From an uncultured Lachnospiraceae bacterium (GTDB taxonomy: Bacteria > Bacillota > Clostridia > Lachnospirales > Lachnospiraceae), in the NCBI GenBank assembly GCA_902787715.1, contig CADAHQ010000002.1, positions 401,173 through 465,172 on the forward strand: DNA of 64,000 bases, in the 5' to 3' direction. The notes beneath the pieces were generated by a model. The model worked only from the letters and a program-made list of their open reading frames with translations. It did no database searches and had not been told where the DNA came from. Within the stretch, counting starts at the first letter, position 1. Each line of letters opens with the position of its first letter. The translations under genes and the position numbers were made by a program. This document shows positions 43,991 through 51,764 of this stretch, one piece after another.

Positions 43991-45514
43991 TTATCTTGCG
44001 AGTACAATCGTGGTTGCGCTCTCACCCGGGAGGGTGAGGACGCGGTTGGCGTTCAGGGCGCCCAAGTCCTTGTAGCACATGTCAGCGGTGTAGCCCTTGG
44101 TGAAGACGGACTGCACGACGCTTGAACGGGTGATGTTGTAATTTTCCAGGGGCAGCTGCACCTTGGTTGCGGCGGTGTCGTTGTTCAAAAGAACGATGAC
44201 CACAGTGTTGCCGTCGGGGCTTACGAAGGCGCTGCCGCGGACGAGGTTGCCGCCGGTGATGCCGAGGTCAATGCGGGTGTAGCCGGGGCGGACATACTGC
44301 GAAAAATGCCGCATTGCATAGTAGTTTCCGGTCACCAGGAAGCCCTTCTCGTTCGGCCACTTAGTGGCGGCGTTGCCGACGATTAAGAGATTGCCGTTGT
44401 CCATTCCGTCGTTGCCGGTCTCGGCGCGCCAGACGCCGCCCCAGAAGATGTAGGCGTTAGCGTCCTCATGGACGAGTGAGTTGTTGACGACGTTGGCAGT
44501 CTGCAGGGCAGTGCCGCGGTAGAACTCGGTCTGCCATTTGCGGAGAGAATTTTTCGCGGCAAGGCTCTTAACGCCCATAAAATTCATGAGGAACGAGTCC
44601 GGAGCACATTCGTTGGGGTCATCCGAGGATTCGCCGCCGAGGTAGAGGTGGTGCGCAATGGCGTAGATGCTGCCGGGCTCTTCGTCGAGAATCGGCTGGA
44701 TGTAGCGCTTTAAGGTCTGGGAATCCACGGTCATGGTTTCCGGCGCAATCATGAGGGGCGCGTCGGCGCCGAAGGTATCGCGGAACATCCGGTAGGTCGC
44801 CAGGTATGCCTTGGCGTAGGAAGCAAGCCCGGAGTCCTCCGTCTGGCCGAATTCGCAGCCGTCGTAACTCGCCACGAAGTCACATTCGTTCTGGATGCTG
44901 ACAACGTCAATCGGCACGCCCTGGGAGCGGTAGAGCTTCACGGCGTCGGTCCACCATTTGGCGAAGTCGTCGTAGACGTAATTGCCGGCGGCGTCCTTGG
45001 CGAGGGTACCGCCGCCCTCGATGCGGCCGTTGCTCTTGAGGGAGGCCTGCGGCGACCAGCTGGAGTAAAGAACCCGCACCGTCTCGCCGCGCTCAGCGGC
45101 GTATTTCTGCGCCTGGGTGTAGTATTCCTTGTCGATGCGCGCCTTGCCGAGAGCGCCGCCCGAGGAGTAACCGAGTTCGTTCTTGAAGCGAAGAATCGTA
45201 AAACCGGCGTCGCGGAAGAGAAGGTCGAAGCCTTCCTGCGCATCCTTAAGCCCCACAAGCTTCTCCGAATACCAGGTGAACCCGGCGCCGAAGCCGTCAA
45301 TCTCCTGGTGGGTCTTCGTGAGGTCGAAGGTAATCTTGCGGGCGTCCGGGTCCTCCGTAACGGGCTCGTTGGTGGGAACCGCCGTGGGCGTCACATCTGC
45401 AGCGCCTGTGGGCGTGTGGTTCGCGGGCTTATTGTCGCAGCCGGCCAGCAGAAGCGCAGCGGCGAGAATGAAAGACGCTGCAAGGCCGGTAAAAAGTCGA
45501 AGTGAGTGTTTCAT
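43991..45514 (-). CDS. GH30-family glycoside hydrolase lipoprotein
   Basis: A 507-residue secreted lipoprotein on the minus strand. The start at 45514 follows CAGGAGAC; the signal peptide ends in lipobox LLAGC (Cys26), then a Thr/Pro linker. The domain opens with QEIDGFGAGFTW, the GH30 hallmark. The acid/base is Glu210 in VSIQNECDF and the nucleophile Glu330 in WQTEFY. YSSWSPQASLKSNG and FWGGVWRAETGN are further family blocks, and the last ~110 residues are the side beta-domain. GH30 enzymes cut glucuronoxylan or beta-glucosidic/beta-galactosidic bonds. A xylan-type role is plausible because the family members with this short motif set are often xylanases; the exact substrate is open. Confidence 0.87.
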   Translation of the reverse strand: MKHSLRLFTGLAASFILAAALLLAGCDNKPANHTPTGAADVTPTAVPTNEPVTEDPDARKITFDLTKTHQEIDGFGAGFTWYSEKLVGLKDAQEGFDLLFRDAGFTILRFKNELGYSSGGALGKARIDKEYYTQAQKYAAERGETVRVLYSSWSPQASLKSNGRIEGGGTLAKDAAGNYVYDDFAKWWTDAVKLYRSQGVPIDVVSIQNECDFVASYDGCEFGQTEDSGLASYAKAYLATYRMFRDTFGADAPLMIAPETMTVDSQTLKRYIQPILDEEPGSIYAIAHHLYLGGESSDDPNECAPDSFLMNFMGVKSLAAKNSLRKWQTEFYRGTALQTANVVNNSLVHEDANAYIFWGGVWRAETGNDGMDNGNLLIVGNAATKWPNEKGFLVTGNYYAMRHFSQYVRPGYTRIDLGITGGNLVRGSAFVSPDGNTVVIVLLNNDTAATKVQLPLENYNITRSSVVQSVFTKGYTADMCYKDLGALNANRVLTLPGESATTIVLAR

Positions 45515-45602
45515 GAAAAAGTCTCCTGAAAAAAGTTGCGCAAAGATGATAAAACCCGGCAAATCCACCCCCTCATCCGGGGGCACCGGTTTTCTGTCTC
45601 TA

Positions 45603-45632
45603 AGTGTACTACCGAAGGAGGCGCTTCGTCAA
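45603..45632 (-). promoter_or_regulatory. Promoter of the GH30 gene
   Basis: On the minus strand TTGACG (45632-45627), 18 nt, TACACT (45608-45603). It reads into the GH30 gene with a leader of about 85 nt. The 314-nt divergent gap (45515-45828) holds this, the opposite promoter at 45694 and nothing else I can support. Confidence 0.55.
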
Positions 45633-45693
45633 GAAGGAAGCATTTTCCGCACTTTTTCCGCGCATTTTCGATGCGTTTCCGAAGCTTTTTTCC

Positions 45694-45723
45694 TTTACAG
45701 AGCAAGCGCGGTTATGGTATAAT
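45694..45723 (+). promoter_or_regulatory. Promoter of the cytosolic SGNH gene
   Basis: TTTACA at 45694-45699, 18 nt, TATAAT at 45718-45723 (perfect -10). It serves the gene starting at 45829. Confidence 0.65.
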
Positions 45724-45828
45724 ACCTATAATGAGCGTACTTTGCGGATGTTGCTTTCCGCGGGGCGCGCAGGATGCATAAAAACAGTGCGTATTACGGA
45801 GAGAAAGTAAGGAGTACAACGAAGGATT

Positions 45829-47532
45829 ATGAGAGGACCTGTTGCCCCGAAAGACCCGACAAAACAACGGCCGAAGATTTATTTTATGCTGGAAGATCTT
45901 TTGTATGCATCGCGCAAGGAGCCCGAGGGCGAGCGCTATGCGGAGACGATTTTCCTCGAGAACCGCGTGGGACAGAACCTGCGGTTGATTTGCCCGGAGC
46001 TTTCGGAGGAACTTGCAAACCGTCTGCAGAAGACGGCGGAATTCAGGACGATTGTTCACAGCATCGGAATCATCGCGGAGCGTGCGGACGGCGGAGACGC
46101 CGAGCTGCCGGTAACGTGCGAGCTGCACAACTACGCGACAACCGACCGCTATAAAAACGGCACGAGACTTTCCATGGAGGTGTGCTGCGACGGCGCGGAG
46201 CGTGTGTTCCCTCTTTCGGAGTTTGCGTGGAAGGATGAGGATGACATCCTCGGAACGTTCTTCCTGTTCTCGCCGGAAGCCAATGTCAAGGTTAAGCTTA
46301 CGGTGATTTTCTATCTGCAGGACGGCTATGCCGTGCCGGAGCCGCAGCTGGATCCGCCGATTGATTATGATTCGGATGCCTATCGCGAGATGATCGCCCA
46401 TTCGCTTCTCTCTATGGGCAACACCCACCGTCTTCGCAAGGCGATGGAGAAGGCCGAGCGCGGCGAGGATGTGACGCTTGCATTTATCGGCGGCTCCATC
46501 ACCCAGGGCGCGGGCGCGAAGCCCATTGAAACCGAGAGCTATTGCTATCGCGTGTTCGACCACTTCCGCAACACCTACGCCACGGAGCCGGAGAAGGTTC
46601 ACCTGGTGAAGGCCGGTGTGGGCGGAACCCCTTCGGAGTTCGGACTCGTGCGCTATGAGCACGATGTGCTGAAGGACGGAAAGGTGGAGCCGGATGTTGT
46701 ATTTATCGAGTTTTCGGTAAATGACGCGGGAGACGAGACGGAGGGCGTATGCTTCGAAAGCCTCGTTGCGAAGGCCTACAATCAGCCCAATATGCCTGCC
46801 GTGCTTTTGGTGTTCGCCGTATTCATGAACGACTGGAATCTGCAGGATCGTCTGGCGCCTATCGGAACCCACTACGCGCTTCCGATGGTGAGCGTGAAGG
46901 ACGCCGTGTCGCCGCAGTTCCCGGATGCGGAACACCGCGTGATCTCCAAGCGCCAGTACTTCTATGACTGCTATCACCCGACCAACGACGGTCACCGCGT
47001 GATGGCGGACTGCATCGACCATCTTTTGGAGCAGTCCCTTGCCCATGTGGACGAGGAGTTCGCATGGCCTGCAGAAGGATATCTCGGACGTCCGTACGAA
47101 CACTGCTACACCGTGACCCGCGAGACCGCCGAAAGATTCAGTGATAAAATGCAGATTACGGCAGGGTCGTTTACGGACAATGACAAGACGACGCAGTACG
47201 CCGAGATGGACTACGATGCCTTCGGAACGATGCAGTTCCCGGTGAATTGGATGCACGCGGACGGAACGGAACCCTTCGTCATCCGCACGACCTGCAAAAA
47301 CTTCTTCCTCACCTACAAAGACTCGGGCTCGGCAGAGTTCGGAACCGCAGAAGTTACGGTGGATGGAAAACTGTATAAAGAGATTAATCCCCGGGCCATC
47401 GGATGGGACCACTGCAACACCTATCTTTTGGTAAATGACACGGTTTCCGGGGCTCATGAAATCAAAATTGCGATGAAAAACGGCGAAAATGACAAAAAAT
47501 TTACCATTCTCGCCTTGACCCAGACGGATTGA
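45829..47532 (+). CDS. SGNH hydrolase with N-terminal accessory domain
   Basis: A 567-residue protein without a signal peptide, so probably cytosolic. Residues ~1-175 are an accessory beta-rich domain not present in the lipoprotein paralogue at 39779. Residues ~185-400 are the SGNH hydrolase: Ser223 in FIGGSITQGAG, EFSVNDAGDE, and Asp380/His383 in YDCYHPTNDGH. Residues ~415-567 repeat the paralogue's C-terminal domain and end in the same KKFTILAL style. A pair of one external and one internal esterase suggests deacetylation of a glycan outside and of its imported fragments inside. Start 45829; the ribosome site is weak (GTAAGGAG some 16 nt upstream, or AAGG close by). Confidence 0.87.
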   Translation: MRGPVAPKDPTKQRPKIYFMLEDLLYASRKEPEGERYAETIFLENRVGQNLRLICPELSEELANRLQKTAEFRTIVHSIGIIAERADGGDAELPVTCELHNYATTDRYKNGTRLSMEVCCDGAERVFPLSEFAWKDEDDILGTFFLFSPEANVKVKLTVIFYLQDGYAVPEPQLDPPIDYDSDAYREMIAHSLLSMGNTHRLRKAMEKAERGEDVTLAFIGGSITQGAGAKPIETESYCYRVFDHFRNTYATEPEKVHLVKAGVGGTPSEFGLVRYEHDVLKDGKVEPDVVFIEFSVNDAGDETEGVCFESLVAKAYNQPNMPAVLLVFAVFMNDWNLQDRLAPIGTHYALPMVSVKDAVSPQFPDAEHRVISKRQYFYDCYHPTNDGHRVMADCIDHLLEQSLAHVDEEFAWPAEGYLGRPYEHCYTVTRETAERFSDKMQITAGSFTDNDKTTQYAEMDYDAFGTMQFPVNWMHADGTEPFVIRTTCKNFFLTYKDSGSAEFGTAEVTVDGKLYKEINPRAIGWDHCNTYLLVNDTVSGAHEIKIAMKNGENDKKFTILALTQTD

Positions 47533-47571
47533 CGCATTTTGCGGAAAATCCTTCCGCCCGCCAAATCAGCG

Positions 47572-47600
47572 TATACATTTTTCGGGCGCGGTGGTATAAT
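47572..47600 (+). promoter_or_regulatory. Promoter of the mgtE leader
   Basis: TATACA (47572-47577, weak -35), 17 nt, TATAAT (47595-47600, perfect -10). Start of transcription would be near 47607, about 350 nt before the mgtE start. Confidence 0.6.
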
Positions 47601-47606
47601 TATTAT

Positions 47607-47944
47607 ATTAAAGTGGTAAAGTGCGGAAGTTTCGGAGCATCCATGCGGTGACTCCGGGATTTCGTCGCTTTCAAAATCAGGATTTTTGCACTAAGGCGGC
47701 GCGTTTGCGCATGCAGAAAGGAGGTACTTGTGGACGGTGACAGTGGCAGTAGCACGAACCCAGGCGGATATCACTCGTGCTGCTTACTCAGACAATTACA
47801 GTCCGCGGTATCGGAACCCTTTCGCGTGATGCGCGTCGCGTGCACACGATAGAGTATCCGCACATGCCCCGGACAAGCCTGGTGTAGCGGGTAATACCCG
47901 AAGACGGTTCCGTGTTCAGCCAAACCCCTTGGGGGGAATTCGGT
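47607..47944 (+). promoter_or_regulatory. Long structured leader of mgtE, type unknown
   Basis: A ~340-nt untranslated leader between a promoter and a magnesium-transporter gene. Supported stems: AGTGC near 47620 with GCACT near 47690 closing a first domain that contains CGGAG (47633)/CTCCG (47652). A ten-pair stem of AGTAGCACGA with TCGTGCTGCT (about 47749-47785). CGGGTAATACCCG near 47888-47900. A C-rich/G-rich pair ACCCCTTGGGG just before a possible start. An AAAGGAGG with a small reading frame lies in the middle. The conserved blocks of the M-box (ykoK) magnesium riboswitch are not visible. By position it is likely a cis-regulator, perhaps of a new kind. Confidence 0.5.
47730..47852 (+). 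CDS. Possible leader peptide upstream of mgtE
   Basis: A GTG-started frame of 40 residues (opening MDGDSGSSTNPGG) five bases after a strong AAAGGAGG. A TTG two bases earlier opens another frame of 33 residues (MWTVTVAVARTQADI...) ending before 47830, so which frame is used is unclear. Neither resembles a known family. Leader peptides that sense magnesium through ribosome stability exist upstream of enterobacterial magnesium transporters, which makes this frame worth noting. It could also be chance. Confidence 0.3.
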   Translation: MDGDSGSSTNPGGYHSCCLLRQLQSAVSEPFRVMRVACTR

Positions 47945-47962
47945 ATGAAGCGGAGGAAAGGC

Positions 47963-49561
47963 ATGGATAACAAGGATACAGAGAAGCTGTTGGCTTCCGC
48001 AGAGGACACCATGGAGGAGACCATGGCAGAGACCATGACGGAGACCATGACGGATTCCATGGAGAAGTCCGTGGCAACAGCAGAGAATGCCGGAACGGAA
48101 AGCCCGGCAGACATCACATTCCCGGATGACGGAACCGCTCCGGAGGCGGAGGCAGTTCCCGAGCGGGTTCTTGCGGAGGAACCGCAGGAGGAGCAGGAGC
48201 GGGGCCTGGACATCGAAGAGGCGCTTGCTCTTGTAGAAGAAAAGCGATATGCGACACTGCGGCAGATGTTGCGCGAGGCGGAGCCTGCGGATATCGCCGA
48301 GTTGTTTGATGAACTGCCCAAGCAGCAGTATGCGGTTGTGTTCCGCATTCTGCCAAAGGAGCTTGCGGCGGAAGTATTTGTCGAGCTTGACAGCGACCTT
48401 CAGCAGATCCTGATTGAGTCATTCAGTGATTTGGAGTTGCGGAACGTCCTGGAAGAGCTGTACATGGATGATGCGGCCGACCTCGTTGAGGAGATGCCGG
48501 CCAACGTCGTCAAGAGAATTTTGCAAAACGTGACACCTGAGGCGCGCAAGACGGTCAATGAACTGTTGAAGTATCCCGAGGACAGCGCGGGAAGCATCAT
48601 GACCACCGAGTTTGTGCGCTTGAAGCAGGACATGTCGGTGGACGATGCCATTGCATTGATCCGCAAGGTTGCCATCGACAAGGAGACCATTTACACCTGC
48701 TACGTGACCGACCGCGACAGTCATCTGATCGGCGTGGTCACCGTCAAGGATCTCCTGTGCGCGGCCCACGATGCGAAGATTTCGGACATCATGGAAGACC
48801 ACGTCATCAGCGTGAATACGCTGGAGGATAAGGAGGACGTGGCAGCGACCATCAGTAAGTACGATGCCCTGGCGCTCCCGGTTGTAGACGCGGAGAACCG
48901 ACTGGTCGGTATCGTAACCGTCGATGACGCTATCGATGTCATGCAGGATGAGGCGGAAGAGGACTTCGCGAAGATGAACGCTATGCTCCCTACGGAGAAG
49001 CCGTATCTTCGAACCAGTCCCTTTGAACTGTACAAGTCGAGAATCGTTTGGCTGCTTCTCTTGATGGTTTCGGCGACTTTCACCGGTATGATTATCGGTT
49101 CCTTTGAGGATGCGCTGAGCACCCACGCAGTGCTCACGCTGTTCATCCCGATGCTCATGGACACGGGCGGTAATTCGGGCAGTCAGGCAAGCGTTACAGT
49201 GATTCGTGCGCTGTCCTTGGGCGAGGTCGAGTTCGGCGACGTGCTCAAGGTTTTGTGGAAAGAAATCCGCGTTGCGGCCCTCTGCGGAGCGAGCCTCGCG
49301 GTTGTTGCATTCGGCAAGATTTTTCTGGTTGACAAGCTGATTATGGGAAAGCCGATCACAGTGCCGATTGCATTTGTCGTATGTCTTACGTTGATGGCGA
49401 CGGTCATCGCCGCCAAATTCCTAGGCTGTACGTTGCCGCTTCTGGTCAGCAAGCTAGGCTTTGACCCGGCGGTTATGGCGAGCCCGTTCATCACGACCAT
49501 CGTGGATGCGGTTTCGCTGGTAGTATTCTTTGTTCTTGCTACATTTATTTTGCATCTGTAG
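47963..49561 (+). CDS. mgtE: Magnesium transporter MgtE
   Basis: A 532-residue magnesium channel. After a variable acidic N-terminus (Met/Glu/Thr-rich, residues 1-70) come the MgtE N domain (LDIEEALALVEEKRYATLRQML, ADLVEEMP), a CBS pair (~220-345; TDRDSHLIGVVTVKDLL and DAENRLVGIVTVDDAIDVMQDEA), and the membrane domain with five helices (TALFIPMLMDTGGNSGSQASVTVIRAL-type segment, here LTLFIPMLMDTGGNSGSQA). The Asp of the pore and the GGNSG motif are kept. The N and CBS domains bind magnesium and close the pore. The ATG at 47963 follows GGAGG; ATG 47945 after GGGGGG is a real alternative. Confidence 0.92.
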   Translation: MDNKDTEKLLASAEDTMEETMAETMTETMTDSMEKSVATAENAGTESPADITFPDDGTAPEAEAVPERVLAEEPQEEQERGLDIEEALALVEEKRYATLRQMLREAEPADIAELFDELPKQQYAVVFRILPKELAAEVFVELDSDLQQILIESFSDLELRNVLEELYMDDAADLVEEMPANVVKRILQNVTPEARKTVNELLKYPEDSAGSIMTTEFVRLKQDMSVDDAIALIRKVAIDKETIYTCYVTDRDSHLIGVVTVKDLLCAAHDAKISDIMEDHVISVNTLEDKEDVAATISKYDALALPVVDAENRLVGIVTVDDAIDVMQDEAEEDFAKMNAMLPTEKPYLRTSPFELYKSRIVWLLLLMVSATFTGMIIGSFEDALSTHAVLTLFIPMLMDTGGNSGSQASVTVIRALSLGEVEFGDVLKVLWKEIRVAALCGASLAVVAFGKIFLVDKLIMGKPITVPIAFVVCLTLMATVIAAKFLGCTLPLLVSKLGFDPAVMASPFITTIVDAVSLVVFFVLATFILHL

Positions 49562-49600
49562 CGGTTTGGGGTTGTTTCATTTTCGGAGAAGGAGCGGAGT

Positions 49601-50677
49601 GTGGAAGACCGGTATGCAAAACTTCATAAGCATTTTCTGATCATAATGCTGATGGCTACGGCCCTCATTTTGGTCCTTCTTGTGGTGCAGTACTATCTGC
49701 TGATTCGCGTGGATGCGCGCTATGCAGGAATCAGTCAGTCGTCCTATATGCAGACGTATGTGATTGTCCCGACGCTCATCTTCGCCGTGTCTTATATTGT
49801 CGTGTGGCAGCTTCTCGACTCGCCGAATGTAGAGGCGCAGTGGAAGGACCTCGCGACGATTTTGTATCTCTGGGTGATGTGTACCGTCGGCTGTTTTGTT
49901 GTAGCGGAAGCCTCGGTTCTGTACGGTTCGTTCGCGGTTCCGATTGCACTTTCCACGGTATACGGCCGCAAATGGATGTGCCGCGCCACAGAGATTCTGT
50001 GCGGTGTCACGTTAGCGCAGTATGTCGGAACGGCGCCGCTGTTCCCGACCTGCAGCGAGAATGTCACCGTGGATGTTTGCACGGGCATGTTCCTCTTGGT
50101 TCTGTGCTGCCTCTGCAATGAAATTCTCATGGAATACGTGCTGGATAACGACGGTGCAATCCGCAGCCACCTAAGCGACAACTCGAAGCTTACGAACCGC
50201 CTGCAGAGAGACCCGATGACCAGCCTCTACAACCATACCGCATTTTACGAATATCTGGATGACTTTGTGAAGAACCGTGACGACGATCCGCTGACCCTTG
50301 CGGTTGTCGATATTGACGACTTTAAGAAGGTCAACGATACCTACGGTCACAACAACGGTGACGAGGTTATCCTGAATCTCTCGAGAGTCCTGCAGCGCAA
50401 CTGCGGCGAGGACAATTACGTCTGCCGTTACGGCGGTGAGGAGTTCGCTGTGATCTTCCCGGATGTCAAGGTGAAGGAAGCGGCGCGCATGATGAACAAC
50501 GCTCTCGAGGAATTCCGCGAGACGAAGTACGACTGGACAGAGAATCGCATCACCTTCAGTTGCGGTATCTTCCAGCTCAGCTCCTATACAATGACCGCGG
50601 AGGAATTCTTCCGCGTGGCCGACAAGATGCTTTACAACGCTAAGCACAACGGCAAGAACCGTTGCGTCAGCGGTTAA
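49601..50677 (+). CDS. Membrane diguanylate cyclase (GGDEF)
   Basis: A 358-residue protein from a GTG at 49601 after AAGGAG. Residues ~12-180 hold about six membrane helices with no recognised sensor. Residues ~200-358 are a GGDEF domain: RDPMTSLYNHTAFYEYL, VVDIDDFKKVNDTYGHNNGDEVI, and the active loop RYGGEEFAVIFPD (GGEEF at 278-282). The catalytic motif is intact, so it should make cyclic-di-GMP. No clear inhibitory RxxD site sits five residues before the loop. It follows mgtE by 39 bp and may share its transcript. Confidence 0.9.
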   Translation: MEDRYAKLHKHFLIIMLMATALILVLLVVQYYLLIRVDARYAGISQSSYMQTYVIVPTLIFAVSYIVVWQLLDSPNVEAQWKDLATILYLWVMCTVGCFVVAEASVLYGSFAVPIALSTVYGRKWMCRATEILCGVTLAQYVGTAPLFPTCSENVTVDVCTGMFLLVLCCLCNEILMEYVLDNDGAIRSHLSDNSKLTNRLQRDPMTSLYNHTAFYEYLDDFVKNRDDDPLTLAVVDIDDFKKVNDTYGHNNGDEVILNLSRVLQRNCGEDNYVCRYGGEEFAVIFPDVKVKEAARMMNNALEEFRETKYDWTENRITFSCGIFQLSSYTMTAEEFFRVADKMLYNAKHNGKNRCVSG

Positions 50678-50712
50678 AGACAAAATAAAAGCGATGTTTA
50701 GGGGGTAGCAGT

Positions 50713-51357
50713 ATGAGTTTCATCAAACGAATGAAGATTGACATCATCCTGATTTCGGCGGTGCTTGTCGGACTCGGCGTCGTGGTATTGCTGAAACCGG
50801 GCACAACCGGGGATGTGATTTGTTACGTGCTTGCCGGCGCGGCGATTGCCGTGGGCGTCTGCTTCCTGATTGATTATCTGAAGAAGGAAGCGCTTGCCGA
50901 CGAGCAGCGCTACGTCCTTGCCATTTCCATCACCGCGATGATGGTCGGCGTGGCATTGTTCCTGCGGCACGACGATGTTGTAACCTTCATGCCGACGGCG
51001 CTGTCGTTCCTGATTCTCTTCAGCGGCGCAGTGAAGTTGCAGAACAGCTGGGACATGAAGCGCCTTGCGCACAGCACCTGGGTGGTGCATGCGATTATCG
51101 CATTGATTGGCATGGTATACGGCTTTATCCTCATGATGAAGTGGGTCGGCAACGACGATAACATCTGGACGTGGATCGGCGTCGGTTTGATCTACAGCGG
51201 CTTCACCGATCTGGTGTCCGCCTTCGTCCTCGCCCGCATCCGCAAGGTGATTACCAAGCGGAAGGCCGAGGTCGACATGAAGGATGTGAACGCAGCGGGC
51301 GAAGTCGCAGCGGAGAATGCAGTCGATGCGGCAAATCCTTCCGAGGACAGCGAGTAA
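50713..51357 (+). CDS. DUF308 (HdeD-like) membrane protein
   Basis: A 214-residue protein with six membrane helices in the paired repeat pattern of DUF308/HdeD proteins (ISAVLVGLGVVVLLKPGTT; VICYVLAGAAIAVGVCFLIDYL). The last ~40 residues are a charged cytosolic tail rich in Ala and Glu. HdeD is linked to acid resistance in enterobacteria, but the function in Firmicutes is unknown. Start 50713 follows TAGGGGG, 35 bp after the cyclase gene. A terminator follows. Confidence 0.82.
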   Translation: MSFIKRMKIDIILISAVLVGLGVVVLLKPGTTGDVICYVLAGAAIAVGVCFLIDYLKKEALADEQRYVLAISITAMMVGVALFLRHDDVVTFMPTALSFLILFSGAVKLQNSWDMKRLAHSTWVVHAIIALIGMVYGFILMMKWVGNDDNIWTWIGVGLIYSGFTDLVSAFVLARIRKVITKRKAEVDMKDVNAAGEVAAENAVDAANPSEDSE

Positions 51358-51764
51358 TCGCTTCCGAAAGAAGCGCGGTACGACTTCTGTAGAGAGAAGC
51401 GGACCGGAAAATGACTTGACAACCTGGTTTTTTATTGATTTCTAAGTACTACAATTGACGAACAGAGCATTTTCGGCCGGAGGATGAACCCTCCGGCCTT
51501 CTTTATTTTCAGAGAATGACGCGAGATGCGTCAAGATTTTTAAATTATTTACATATAGGCACTTTTTGAACAATTTGTGAAGAAAATGCTTTGCGTAGAC
51601 AAAACAGTGTGACACAATCACATTGATATGGTGTGTACTATATCTATGTGTAAGTAGTACACGCTCGCGCGTATGTAGTATATGCACGTGAGAAGAGCGT
51701 ATGGGCACGACCGGTTTTCGCAAAAGCGAAAGCCGGAAAAAAACAACCTTGATGGAGGTATCTC
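51358..51764 (+). other. Intergenic region before the first giant surface protein
   Basis: 407 nt without a gene. It holds a terminator (51475-51510), then an AT-rich stretch. An 11-pair hairpin at 51711-51736 (CCGGTTTTCGC with GCGAAAGCCGG, one G-U) lies just before the ribosome site GGAGG. Short echoes of TAGTA/GTATATG occur at 51650-51690. I find no convincing -35/-10 pair and no known riboswitch. Confidence 0.55.
51475..51510 (+). terminator. Intrinsic terminator after the DUF308 gene
   Basis: GGCCGGAGG (51475-51483) pairs with CCTCCGGCC (51490-51498), then TTCTTTATTTT. Confidence 0.88.

Noticed and set aside
47607-47944. M-box (ykoK) magnesium riboswitch
   Set aside because: The location is right, but the conserved internal blocks of the M-box are not seen; kept as an unidentified leader instead.
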